Source: SAR324 cluster bacterium
GTDB lineage: Bacteria; SAR324; NAC60-12
Direction: 5' to 3'
Length of the DNA stretch: 64,000 bases
Assembly (NCBI GenBank): GCA_028281495.1
Contig: JANQJU010000029.1
Coordinates: 620,001-684,000, forward strand
The stretch's first letter is position 1. The number at the start of each line of letters is the position of its first letter. The translations under genes and the position numbers were made by a program. The notes beneath the pieces were generated by a model that saw only the letters and a program-made list of their open reading frames with translations, had not been told where the DNA came from and made no database searches. Shown here piece by piece: positions 1-9,043 of this stretch.

Positions 1-295
1 AACAACAAAATACGAGCGGATTTTATTATCTTCGATAAAAAGAGCTATTTGAATTACAACGATAGGTTAATAAAAACAAAATTATATGAAAGTAAAATAA
101 TTTTAAAATTCAATTTGTTTTTTTGTTGTTCTTATGAATATCCTAAAGATAGTTCCGTTTGTTCATCGACAGCTTTTTTGAGACAGTAAGACGTACAAAT
201 CGGAATATTTTTCAGACCCAAGGAATAAACTAAAAGCAAGGTACTAGTTTATCTCGCAAGTAAATAACTTTTCATAACTAAATGATGGAGAATGT
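1..295. other. AT-rich leader region upstream of first binding-protein gene
   Basis: No gene is visible in this strongly AT-rich stretch. It ends with a good ribosome-binding site (GGAG at 287-290) five bases before the ATG at 296. A T-rich segment at 114-139 closely resembles one at 1182-1207 upstream of the next, paralogous gene, matching at 22 of 26 positions. No promoter can be assigned with confidence. Confidence 0.4.
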
Positions 296-1018
296 ATGAA
301 GCGGTCTATCTTAATTTTAGGTTTTTTCCTAATCGTCACTCCCCTCCAGGCACAATCGACTCTAAAGTTTAGTGCGGTACGAAATTTCAAGGCAGGCTTG
401 ATGATGACAGAAATCTTGAAGGACGCCTATGGACGGCTGAATATCCAAATTGAGGTGGAAGAATTCCCTGGAGAGAGGGCCTTAAAAAAGTCCAACTCCG
501 GTGAAGTGGATGGAGAATTATTTCGGATCCCCAATGTTCACAAGAAGTACACCAACCTGATTATGATTCCAGTGGTCATTTATAAATTTGAAGGCAGAGC
601 GTATTCCAAGACGGTGGATTTTCCAATCGCTGGATGGAATAGCTTACAACCCTATAAAGTCGGAGTTCAACGGGGCATTCTTTATGCGCTTCGAGGAACT
701 GAAGGAATGAACCGTCAGGTGGTGAATACCTCACAGCAGCTCTATAAAATATTGGAAAAAGGCCGAGTGGACCTGATCATTTCGGACAAATTTTCGGATG
801 CAGAATGGACAAGGAAACTCAACGTCAACGGAGTGCACTCCTTGACTCCCCCTTTGATCGTGCTGAACCTCCACCATTATCTCCACAAAAAACACGAAGC
901 GTTGGTTCCAGAAGTGACAAAGGCGATTCAAGCCTCAGTAGATGCGGGGATTCCACAAATCATGGAATCGAAAACTCTAGAACAGCTCCGACAGAGCAAA
1001 GTTATTGTGAGTCGATAA
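296..1018 (+). CDS. Periplasmic solute-binding-like protein (orphan, SBP family 3-like)
   Basis: This 240-residue protein has a Sec signal peptide (about residues 1-20, hydrophobic core then a QAQS cleavage region). The mature part resembles the small type II periplasmic binding proteins related to amino-acid-binding SBP_bac_3. The phrase 'PGERALKKSNSGEVDGE' near residues 60-76 is the typical 'W/PxxRAxxxxxxGxxDG' segment of this group. The start is supported by GGAG five bases upstream. The next gene is a clear paralogue sharing motifs such as LHKKHEALVP near the C-terminus. No permease or ATPase gene lies nearby, so it may serve a sensor or a remote transporter. The ligand is unknown. Confidence 0.8.
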   Translation: MKRSILILGFFLIVTPLQAQSTLKFSAVRNFKAGLMMTEILKDAYGRLNIQIEVEEFPGERALKKSNSGEVDGELFRIPNVHKKYTNLIMIPVVIYKFEGRAYSKTVDFPIAGWNSLQPYKVGVQRGILYALRGTEGMNRQVVNTSQQLYKILEKGRVDLIISDKFSDAEWTRKLNVNGVHSLTPPLIVLNLHHYLHKKHEALVPEVTKAIQASVDAGIPQIMESKTLEQLRQSKVIVSR

Positions 1019-1245
1019 GCCTATGTCGTGTGGGAGACTTGCCTTGCTTTAAAAATGAGATTGGCCTCTATCCCATCTTTTGATTTGATCAATCAAGCCA
1101 TGGAACTCATCAAAACATCCATTTCAAATTGGTGAAATTAAAAGGAAAATAATATGTAGACACAATAAATCTCTAATGATATTTGTTATTTTGTTGTCTA
1201 TATGAATGTTTTGTAATTATCTTTTCGATCAAAAAAGGGGGGGTT

Positions 1246-2022
1246 ATGACTTTAAGTGACGTTGTAGCAAAGAGAGCAAATAATCATATTGGGCATGATT
1301 CTAAAGAAAGATGTATAGGGAATAAGATAAACCCGTTAATTCGAGTTGCATTTCTAGCTATTGTTTTAGGGCTGTCTGTTTTTGTTGCAGCTCCAGCTTT
1401 TGCTGAAAAACTGACTTTCTCGACAATTAAGGGGCATATCAATGGTCCGCGGTCTCAAAAAATCTTGACCGAGGCCTATCAAAGATTGGGCATTGAAGTC
1501 GTGTTCAAAGAATTGCCAGGGCAACGAGCGATCCAAGGGGCGAATGAAGGAAAATTTGATGGAGAGGTATTCCGAATAGGAGGATTGAACAAAAAATTTC
1601 CCAACTTGATCATGATCGCGGAACCTTACTTGCTGGCTCAAGATTCCGTATTTTCTAAAAAAGTCGATTTCAAGGTGGACGGGTTTGAGAGTTTAAGACC
1701 CTATCGGATTGGGATTCGGAGAGGCATCAAAGCCGCGGAACAAGGCACGATGGGAATGGAAATTCAAAAAACCAATACCTATAAACAGCTGTTCAAACTC
1801 TTAGACAAAGAGCGTGTGGATGTGATTTTTGTCAATACCCTCTTGGGCCTTCAAATCATGGAGGAATTGAATCTCCAAGATATTAAGGTATTGCAGCCTC
1901 CCATCTTTCAGGCAAATTTGTACCATTACCTTCACAAAAAGCATGAAGCCTTGGTACCGAAAGTCGAAAAGGTGTTGCAAGAAATGAAGGCGGACGGCAC
2001 GTTCAAATTAGCCATCATGTGA
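1246..2022 (+). CDS. Periplasmic solute-binding-like protein, paralogue of the preceding gene
   Basis: The frame is open from 1183, but the ATG at 1246 is preferred because it directly follows a G-rich ribosome-binding site (seven G's at 1237-1243). This gives 258 residues. The N-terminus is a long signal region: about 30 polar residues, then a hydrophobic core ending AAPAFA, an ideal signal peptidase I site. The mature part aligns by eye with the 296-1018 product along its length (PGQRAIQGANEGKFDGE, RPYRIGIRRGI, LYHYLHKKHEALVPKV). The stop codon at 2020-2022 lies about 50 bases before the MocR-type regulator, so the two could be co-transcribed. Ligand unknown; no transport genes adjoin it. 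Confidence 0.8.
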   Translation: MTLSDVVAKRANNHIGHDSKERCIGNKINPLIRVAFLAIVLGLSVFVAAPAFAEKLTFSTIKGHINGPRSQKILTEAYQRLGIEVVFKELPGQRAIQGANEGKFDGEVFRIGGLNKKFPNLIMIAEPYLLAQDSVFSKKVDFKVDGFESLRPYRIGIRRGIKAAEQGTMGMEIQKTNTYKQLFKLLDKERVDVIFVNTLLGLQIMEELNLQDIKVLQPPIFQANLYHYLHKKHEALVPKVEKVLQEMKADGTFKLAIM

Positions 2023-2069
2023 AATTGTGGCATGACGGCTTGCTTTGCTCCTCAAGCCGAGAATGCCCA

Positions 2070-3506
2070 ATGGAATTTGTACTGAATCTTCATCCTTACG
2101 AAAAACGCTATTCCAAACGTTATCTGGTGCTATACCATGCGTTTCGTGCAGCGATTCGTGCAGGACAATTTCGGCAAGGAGACAAACTTCCTTCGTCTCG
2201 TCAATTGGCAAAACGGTATAACGTTTCTCGCAGCACAGCGACTTTAGTATACGAAATGCTGTGGTCCGACGGGTACGTGACCTCTCAACAAGGCAGTGGA
2301 ACCTACGTCGCCTTCCAAACAGCCGACACCAAGTTGCCTCCAGCGTCTGCGTCCATTCATTTTTCCGAGTGGGCGCAGCGCCTCACTCCACGGCCTACCG
2401 ATCCCCTTTTTCAAGCCTGTCCTTACAATTTTTCCTGCGCCTTATCTGGATACGATGCGTTTCCCCAAAAAGAATGGGGTTGGTCCATGCGTCAAGCATC
2501 CTCCCAGCTCGATTATCTTTTGCAACCACGCCACTACCCTCCGGCCGGTTTGGTCCCCCTACGAGAAGCCATTGCATCGCATCTCAACCGGGCGCGAGGT
2601 ATGACGGTTTCCGCCAACGATATCGTGGTGGTGAACGGATCGATTCAAGCGCTTGCCCTGCTTTTGCAAATCCTCATCAATCCTGGAGACGAAGTCGTTT
2701 TAGAAAACCCATGTTTTCGAGGCTCCAAAAACGCAATCCAAGTCTTGGACGGGAATGTATTGGCTGCCGATGTCGACGAACAAGGCATTCGGATCGAAGA
2801 TTGGAACAGTCCCGTGGTGCTTGTAACGCCCGGACACCAATTTCCAAGCGGTGTGGTATTAGAACGCAAACGGCGCTTGGCTCTTCTGGATTGGGCAGTT
2901 CGTCATCAATCTGTCATCATTGAGGATGATTACGACAGTGATTTCCGCCGCAAAGGCCGTCCCATCGAGCCGCTCAAGGTACTCGATACCCAAAACCGCG
3001 TAGTGTATGTGGGAACGTTTTCCACTACCCTGAACCGCATGATTCGTCTTGGTTATGTGGTATTGCCTCCTGAAATGAAAACCAAATTTCTGGAAGCCAA
3101 GCAGGTCTACGAGACGGGAACCTCAGCCATCCTTGAACAAATGACCGTTGCCTTGTTCATGAAGCACGGCTACTACGAGCGTTCCCTTCGCAAAATCTCC
3201 CGCCTCTATGCCCAAAAGTATCAAAGCTTAAAACACCTTATAGATCACTATCTCCCAGGCGCTTTTGCCTGGACCGACTCTGAAGTGGGAACCCACTTAT
3301 TTGGATGGTGGCAACAGTCCCCAGAAAAGCTGTCTCTTCTCGAAACCTCCTGCCAAAAACGCGGTGTGTGCTGGGACAACCCGGCCTCTTATTTTGTCGA
3401 ACGCCCCCGCCCTGGTGCGTTCTTCGGCATTTCGTATCTCCCCTCCGATCAAATGGAACCTGCCGTTAAAATTATGGGTGAAGTATTCGCTTCTCTCTCT
3501 GCCTGA
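2070..3506 (+). CDS. MocR/PdxR-type regulator (GntR HTH + aminotransferase fold) lacking the PLP lysine
   Basis: The protein has an N-terminal GntR winged helix (about residues 8-72, with LPSSRQLAKRYNVSRSTAT) followed by a fold-type I aminotransferase domain (about 110-475). The frame is open from a GTG at 2019, but the ATG at 2070 fits the usual MocR N-terminus. The EDDYDSDFR segment with the PLP-ring aspartate is present. The Schiff-base motif normally reads GTFSKxLxPxxRxGY; here it reads GTFSTTLNRMIRLGY, so Thr319 (ACT at 3024-3026) replaces the lysine. MocR regulators normally bind PLP through that lysine to sense amino acids or PLP. This one either binds PLP non-covalently or senses another ligand. 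The neighbouring binding-protein genes are plausible targets. Confidence 0.88.
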   Translation: MEFVLNLHPYEKRYSKRYLVLYHAFRAAIRAGQFRQGDKLPSSRQLAKRYNVSRSTATLVYEMLWSDGYVTSQQGSGTYVAFQTADTKLPPASASIHFSEWAQRLTPRPTDPLFQACPYNFSCALSGYDAFPQKEWGWSMRQASSQLDYLLQPRHYPPAGLVPLREAIASHLNRARGMTVSANDIVVVNGSIQALALLLQILINPGDEVVLENPCFRGSKNAIQVLDGNVLAADVDEQGIRIEDWNSPVVLVTPGHQFPSGVVLERKRRLALLDWAVRHQSVIIEDDYDSDFRRKGRPIEPLKVLDTQNRVVYVGTFSTTLNRMIRLGYVVLPPEMKTKFLEAKQVYETGTSAILEQMTVALFMKHGYYERSLRKISRLYAQKYQSLKHLIDHYLPGAFAWTDSEVGTHLFGWWQQSPEKLSLLETSCQKRGVCWDNPASYFVERPRPGAFFGISYLPSDQMEPAVKIMGEVFASLSA

Positions 3507-3588
3507 GAAACTCGTTGGTGTCTATCCTGGGTTTGTTGTAAACTTTCAGCAGGATTCCGCTTCAACCTCCCCTTTGTAACGGATTGCA

Positions 3589-6500
3589 ATGTTTGATTAC
3601 CGACCCCGTTCGTGTCTACGATTAGCAGCTATCAAATTCCTATTTTTTTTTATCTTTTCAGTTCCCCTTCCCGCTCAACCTCCGGGTCCCCCACCGGATC
3701 ATCCACCTCATCTGGGCGGCCCGGGGAGCCATCCTCCACCAAGAGGCCCCGGAGGTCCACCCCCTCCCCCAGATTTCCAACCAAATCAAGTGGCAAAACC
3801 GATAGAGGCTCGCATCACCCTCAGTCCTTGGGTGAAACATTTGGGCACGGATGAAGGGTTGTCCCACAGCACGGTATTTGCGATCCATCAGGATCGCCAA
3901 GGTTTTATATGGTTTGGTACTCAGGAGGGTCTGAATCGATACGATGGATATCGGTTTGTCGTATATAAGCAGGATATGGAGAATCCCAATAGCTTAGGGT
4001 CCAACCAGATCCGAGTGATATTTGAGGATCGTTCAGGATACCTGTGGATTGGCACAGACGGGGGTGGGGCTTACCGCTACGATCCCAATACCGAAACCTT
4101 CGAAGGGTATCGCTTTGACCTTGACAACCAAAACTCGATTGGAGGGGATCAGATTTTCAGCATCTTTGAAGACCGTGCAGGAAATATTTGGTTTGGCGGT
4201 CCTCCCCATGTCGGCTTAACCCGTCTTAATCCTAAAGATGAAACCTTCACGCGATACCATCCCCAGTATCAAACCAACGGCCGGTTCAACTGGGAGGCCG
4301 TGTGGTCTATGGTTGAAGACGACCAGGGCCATCTGTGGCTGGCTGCCGACATTTCGTTGGTTAAATTCGATCCACAATCTGGCCTATTTGAAAGTTTTGC
4401 CCCACAGGCACGAGCGCATCGACGCATTGCCGGTTTGTATCAAGACGCCTCTGGAAAACTGTGGGTTTCGGCAAAATCTGGGTTTTACCAATTCGATCCT
4501 CGTACAAAACAATTCTCTCGCATCAAGATGATATCAGAATCCGAGTTTGAAGTGCTCCATGCCGACAGCGAAGGAAATTTATGGTTAGGAACTCTCGATA
4601 ACGGAATTTTTCATTTTGATCCTGTTTCTGAAAAGGTGATCCAACACTTTCCGTTTCTCACGGCAACTGCTGATCCCGTGGTCCCTCAACATGTTTTAAG
4701 CGTTTACCGTGACCGCGGCGGATCGCTTTGGGTGGGGGGACGCGATGAAGGCGTTTATCAAATCAATCTACGACAATTTCAGTTCCAAGCCTATCGCACC
4801 CAAACCCATGAGAATCACGAATACTTTGGCCGTGTTGTCACCGGCTTGCACGGTGGGCACGCTCGGGATACGGCAAATATTTGGATGGCAGAAGGTCATA
4901 CCCTTCTGGATTGGCAGCCCACTACAGGCCATCTCAAACGATACGATCTTCAATTTCAATTTCCTAACCGTCGGATAGGAAGAATTCAAATTTTGTATCT
5001 CAACAGAAATGAAACATTATGGATGGGAGTGGGGCCTCGTTTATACCGATTTGCCCCAAACACTGAGGAGCTACAGCAAGTTTCGCTTATTATGGAACGC
5101 CACGACCAGGGGCCACCTCCGGTGGTCAGTGGGATTTATGAGGATCCAAAAGGAGGGATGTGGATTACTTTGGAACGGAGAGGACTATATCGTCTTGATA
5201 CCAATACGGGTAAGGTGCTTTCCTTTGGCCACGATATTCGCACCTTGCCGCGACAAGCCCCTCGCTTGGATCAAGGAAGAAATAGACATCGATTTCCTCA
5301 AGTGAATCCATCCCCAGACGCATTCCTGAATAGCCAATTATCGGCAATTTCTGGAGATCAAGATGGAAACATTTGGTTGGGATATACCGAGGGTAGCCTG
5401 AGCCAGCTTAATCCAAAAACAGGGAAGTTTACACATTACCATTACAGTTTCAAAAAACCTCGTGGAGCGCCCGGTGGTCGTATAGAGGCCTTGTATGAAG
5501 ACCGCAATGGGGTCCTTTGGGTGGGTTCCTCACAAGGATTGACTCGGTTTGCGCATCGCGAATCCACTGAGTTTCCATTCACTCACTATTTGGAAAAGCA
5601 TGGTTTGCCGGGAGCTTCGGTGAACAGTATTTTAGAAGACCGCCAAGGTCACTTGTGGCTAGGCACCCAGAAAGGTTTGTCGCGTTTTGATCCTGTCACA
5701 GAAACCTTCACCAATTTCGACGTTTCTGATGGGGTGCATCACAATGAGATCGGGCTTTCTTCATGGCAAGATGCCAATGGGATGATGTATTTTGCTGGAA
5801 AACATGGCTTCACTGCTTTTGATCCGGAGCATATTCGCAGCAACCCCTATCTGCCTCCGGTGGTGCTAACAGACCTTAGAATGTTCAACGAATCGGTTTC
5901 TGTTGCCGAAGATTCCTTATTGAAGCGCCCCATATGGCTTACCCCGCAACTCACTCTCACTCATGAGCATCAGATCGTGTCTTTCTCCTTCGCTTCACTG
6001 AGTTTTATTGCTCCTCATAAAAATCGATATCGTTACAAGTTAGAAGGCTTAGAATCGAAATGGAACCACGTCGATAGTAGTCATCGTTTTGCCACCTATA
6101 CCAATTTGCCATCACGGGAATACAGCTTTCGAGTTCAGGGTTCCAATAACAACGGCGTTTGGAGTGATCAAGAGGTAGCGCTTTCGATCACGGTACTGCC
6201 CCCTTGGTGGGAAACCGCTTGGTTTCGTGGTTTAGTGGTTTTAACGTTAGCGCTCTTAATAATCGGAGGGTATCGAGCACGAGTTTATGCAGTCGAATTA
6301 CGAAATCGTTTTTTAGAGAAACAAGTCCAACAACGAACTCTGGAACTCTCGCAAAGAACAGAAGAGTTGGCTCATGCAAATCAAGATCTTGAAGTGGCTA
6401 AGGAAAAAGCTGAAGTCGCCAATCATGCCAAGAGTGAATTCCTAGCTAATATGAGCCACGAATTACGAACTCCGATGAATGCGGTTCTCGGTTTTACAGA

Positions 6501-8076
6501 GTTGCTAGACACGCTCCTCACGGACAAAAAACAGAAGAGTTATATCAATGCCATCAAGACTGGTGGAGAGAGCCTGCTGACACTCATCAACGACGTTTTG
6601 GATCTTTCCAAAATCGAATCTGGAAAAATGAACATCTTTTATCGCCCCGTGCCACTCGATAAATTGATCAAGGAAATTGCGACCATTTTTTCCTTGCAGA
6701 CCATGCAAAAGCAACTCGATTTTCTCCAAGATATTGCTCCCGAGGTCCCCCCGATTTTGCTGCTCGACGAAACTCGGCTCCGCCAAGTACTGGTGAACTT
6801 GGTGGGGAATGCAGTCAAATTTACGGAGACAGGTCATGTCCGAATCCAGGTCCATCCCAAACACGTGTATGAAGATGGCAGTGAAATCGATCTATTGATT
6901 GCTGTAGAGGACACCGGCATTGGAATCCCTCAACAAGCACTCCACCATATTTTTGAAGCCTTTCAACAGCAAGATGACCAAGACGTCAGAAAGTATGGCG
7001 GTACCGGTTTGGGATTGGCCATCAGCAAGCGACTTGTGGAAATGATGCAAGGTTCCCTCACTGTTCGCAGTACCGTGGGACAAGGGTCTGTGTTTGAGAT
7101 TTTATTGCAAAAAGTTGCGGTACCTTCGGTTGAGGATACTTCTGAACCGGACCACCCATCCCATCCCGAAATCGAATTCATGCCCGCTACACTCCTTGCT
7201 GTCGACGATGTGGAAAGCAATAGAACACTGATTATCGAAAGCTTTTCCCAAACCAATATTCAAGTGATGGTCGCAAAAAATGGACAGGAAGCCTTACTAT
7301 TCGCAGAGGAACACCGCCCCAATTTGATTCTCATGGATATCAAGATGCCGGTGATGAATGGATACGAAGCCACACGGCTGCTCAAATCCAACGAAGTGCT
7401 CAAGACCATTCCGGTCATTGCCCTTTCCGCCTCTTCCACAAAAACAAGCCAGGAATTGCTCAACCAATGTGGATTCGATAGCTACCTCCCCAAGCCAACC
7501 TCTCGCTCCAAATTGTTTCAGGAACTTGCCCGTTTCTTGGAGTTTCGGAAAGTGGAGAAGGACGCGACTGCTTCCGACTCGTCTTCCTCTTTGGAACATT
7601 CCATTCCTTCTTCCGGAGTGACTGAATTTCAAAACATTCACCTCACAGAAGCAGCTCAAGCGCAATTGGGTCCTGTGATTCATCAACTGGAAACAGAGTT
7701 GTTGCCATTGTGGGAAGGACTTCGTAGAAAACAGCCTGTTCACGACATGCAGAACTTTGGAGAATCTTTACAACGCGTGGGAGCCGAGTCAGGAATCACT
7801 TTAGTTTCTGAATTTGGAAAAGAATTGCTCGAATATCTGGATCAATTTGATATTGCTCAAATGCGGTCTCGCTTGCAGCAGTTCCCAGAACTCATCGAAC
7901 ACCTTCGGAGTGCTATGAAAAGTGTTTCGATTTCTGAAACGGGTTCCAACGTCTCTTTGCCCTATTCCAACATTCCTCAGAATGCGTTGGAGAAGCTGAA
8001 TAAAGAATCAAAAACCATCGGAAACAATTCAATTTCCGAACAAGAAACCTTCAAATCAAAGGAAAATGAGATTTGA
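3589..8076 (+). CDS. Giant hybrid two-component sensor (Reg_prop propellers, Y_Y_Y, HisKA, HATPase, REC, Hpt-like)
   Basis: This 1495-residue protein starts with a signal peptide (about 1-29) and a proline/glycine-rich stretch (30-62). Many two-component-regulator propeller repeats follow (about 83-765, recurring D..G.lWiGt..GL.r.d), then a Y_Y_Y domain (about 800-867), one membrane helix (about 877-897) and a coiled coil. The histidine kinase has phospho-acceptor His957 in SHELRTP, N-box Asn1074 and G boxes DTGIGIP and GGTGLGLA. A receiver domain has Asp1250 in LMDIKMP. The last ~170 residues look like an Hpt helical bundle, but the expected histidine is Glu1392. The propeller sensor resembles hybrid two-component systems for glycans, but there is no AraC output domain. 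The stop overlaps the next gene by four bases. Signal unknown. Confidence 0.92.
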   Translation: MFDYRPRSCLRLAAIKFLFFFIFSVPLPAQPPGPPPDHPPHLGGPGSHPPPRGPGGPPPPPDFQPNQVAKPIEARITLSPWVKHLGTDEGLSHSTVFAIHQDRQGFIWFGTQEGLNRYDGYRFVVYKQDMENPNSLGSNQIRVIFEDRSGYLWIGTDGGGAYRYDPNTETFEGYRFDLDNQNSIGGDQIFSIFEDRAGNIWFGGPPHVGLTRLNPKDETFTRYHPQYQTNGRFNWEAVWSMVEDDQGHLWLAADISLVKFDPQSGLFESFAPQARAHRRIAGLYQDASGKLWVSAKSGFYQFDPRTKQFSRIKMISESEFEVLHADSEGNLWLGTLDNGIFHFDPVSEKVIQHFPFLTATADPVVPQHVLSVYRDRGGSLWVGGRDEGVYQINLRQFQFQAYRTQTHENHEYFGRVVTGLHGGHARDTANIWMAEGHTLLDWQPTTGHLKRYDLQFQFPNRRIGRIQILYLNRNETLWMGVGPRLYRFAPNTEELQQVSLIMERHDQGPPPVVSGIYEDPKGGMWITLERRGLYRLDTNTGKVLSFGHDIRTLPRQAPRLDQGRNRHRFPQVNPSPDAFLNSQLSAISGDQDGNIWLGYTEGSLSQLNPKTGKFTHYHYSFKKPRGAPGGRIEALYEDRNGVLWVGSSQGLTRFAHRESTEFPFTHYLEKHGLPGASVNSILEDRQGHLWLGTQKGLSRFDPVTETFTNFDVSDGVHHNEIGLSSWQDANGMMYFAGKHGFTAFDPEHIRSNPYLPPVVLTDLRMFNESVSVAEDSLLKRPIWLTPQLTLTHEHQIVSFSFASLSFIAPHKNRYRYKLEGLESKWNHVDSSHRFATYTNLPSREYSFRVQGSNNNGVWSDQEVALSITVLPPWWETAWFRGLVVLTLALLIIGGYRARVYAVELRNRFLEKQVQQRTLELSQRTEELAHANQDLEVAKEKAEVANHAKSEFLANMSHELRTPMNAVLGFTELLDTLLTDKKQKSYINAIKTGGESLLTLINDVLDLSKIESGKMNIFYRPVPLDKLIKEIATIFSLQTMQKQLDFLQDIAPEVPPILLLDETRLRQVLVNLVGNAVKFTETGHVRIQVHPKHVYEDGSEIDLLIAVEDTGIGIPQQALHHIFEAFQQQDDQDVRKYGGTGLGLAISKRLVEMMQGSLTVRSTVGQGSVFEILLQKVAVPSVEDTSEPDHPSHPEIEFMPATLLAVDDVESNRTLIIESFSQTNIQVMVAKNGQEALLFAEEHRPNLILMDIKMPVMNGYEATRLLKSNEVLKTIPVIALSASSTKTSQELLNQCGFDSYLPKPTSRSKLFQELARFLEFRKVEKDATASDSSSSLEHSIPSSGVTEFQNIHLTEAAQAQLGPVIHQLETELLPLWEGLRRKQPVHDMQNFGESLQRVGAESGITLVSEFGKELLEYLDQFDIAQMRSRLQQFPELIEHLRSAMKSVSISETGSNVSLPYSNIPQNALEKLNKESKTIGNNSISEQETFKSKENEI

Positions 8077-8765
8077 CTGATTATCTCCAACTCCCCCTAT
8101 TTTTTGACACAGTTCGATTGGCATCAGACCTCCAAAAGGTTCGTCCGGAAGAATGGGTTACACACTATGTCACCCAAAACTACGAAGGCAATTGGAGCGC
8201 TACGGCCTTGCGTTCAGCAGACGGAACGGCGACCGATGTGTTTGCTTCCAAGCTTTCTGAACCCCACCGAGATACCTCCCTATTGCAACGCTGTATTTAC
8301 TTTCAGGAAGTGTTGGCTACATTCCAGTGTTCCACACTCTCAGTTCGATTGATGCTACTAGGTCCTGGAAGTCGTATCCACGAGCATACGGATTTTAATC
8401 TAAGCGTTGAAGACAACGGGGTGCGATTGCACATCCCCATCTCCACCAGTTCCGAGGTCGAATTTTATCTCAACAGCAATCGTATCAGGATGAAACCTGG
8501 AGAATGTTGGTATTTAAACTTCAATCTCCCTCACCGTGTATATAATGGTAGTTCCCAACCCCGCATCCATCTTGTCATAGATTGTGAGGTCAATGATTGG
8601 TTGCGAAATCTCCTCAATCGTTCGGGCTATCAATCCCCTAAAAAAACGATGTGGGAACAGCGAGGTATCCGAAAAGAGGATGTTGATGAAGTCATACAAA
8701 GTCTTCGATTTCAAAATACCGAAGCTTCATTACAGCTTGCTAAGGAGCTGGAGCAACTTCGATAG
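8073..8765 (+). CDS. Aspartyl/asparaginyl beta-hydroxylase-family protein
   Basis: The start is a TTG overlapping the TGA stop of the giant sensor gene, so the two are probably translationally coupled. The 230-residue product matches the Asp_Arg_Hydrox family of Fe(II)/2-oxoglutarate-dependent dioxygenases. It shows LLGPGSRIHEHTD with His105 and Asp107, and a distal PHRVYN with His154 as likely iron ligands. The arginine of PRIHLVID is the likely 2-oxoglutarate contact. No signal peptide is present, so it acts in the cytoplasm. Family members hydroxylate Asp, Asn or Arg in peptides, proteins or small molecules; the substrate cannot be read here. Pairing with a sensor kinase is unusual and suggests oxygen/iron sensing or modification of a pathway component. 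An AUG start is absent, which lowers certainty about the exact N-terminus. Confidence 0.85.
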   Translation: MTDYLQLPLFFDTVRLASDLQKVRPEEWVTHYVTQNYEGNWSATALRSADGTATDVFASKLSEPHRDTSLLQRCIYFQEVLATFQCSTLSVRLMLLGPGSRIHEHTDFNLSVEDNGVRLHIPISTSSEVEFYLNSNRIRMKPGECWYLNFNLPHRVYNGSSQPRIHLVIDCEVNDWLRNLLNRSGYQSPKKTMWEQRGIRKEDVDEVIQSLRFQNTEASLQLAKELEQLR

Positions 8766-8792
8766 TTTTTGTCAGCAGAACCGCCCCCTGTT

Positions 8793-8811
8793 CAATATTG
8801 GAACAATATTG
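8793..8811. repeat. Twin CAATATTG palindromes, possible weak hairpin or operator
   Basis: CAATATTG occurs twice, at 8793-8800 and 8804-8811, separated by GAA, and is followed by TTTTC. Each copy is self-complementary, so the pair could form an eight-base stem with a three-base loop, or be a protein-binding site. It lies just after the hydroxylase gene, where a terminator would fit. The AT-rich stem makes this weak. Confidence 0.35.
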
Positions 8812-8939
8812 TTTTCATCTGCCTCGATTGGGTCGATTGCCATCTTTCTTAAAGGCGCATCAAGGTGGACTTGCGTGAAATCGACCGGTGGGATAGGCAT
8901 AGGGTTCATGAGGAGAATCTAGGCGTCCCTGTCATGCGT

Positions 8940-8967
8940 TTGTATTCAGCCTCGTATATGCTAAAAT
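8940..8967 (+). promoter_or_regulatory. Candidate extended -10 promoter for the lipoprotein gene
   Basis: TTGTAT at 8940-8945 and TAAAAT at 8962-8967 are separated by 16 bases, and the -10 box is preceded by TG one base away (an extended -10). It lies about 75 bases before the GTG start at 9044. Sequence only; no experimental support. Confidence 0.4.
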
Positions 8968-9043
8968 TGATCATCGAAAAGGCTCAATCTTTGCTTGTGG
9001 TATAAACAAGTCTGGTACGGTGAAAATTGCCTAAGGAGGAACG

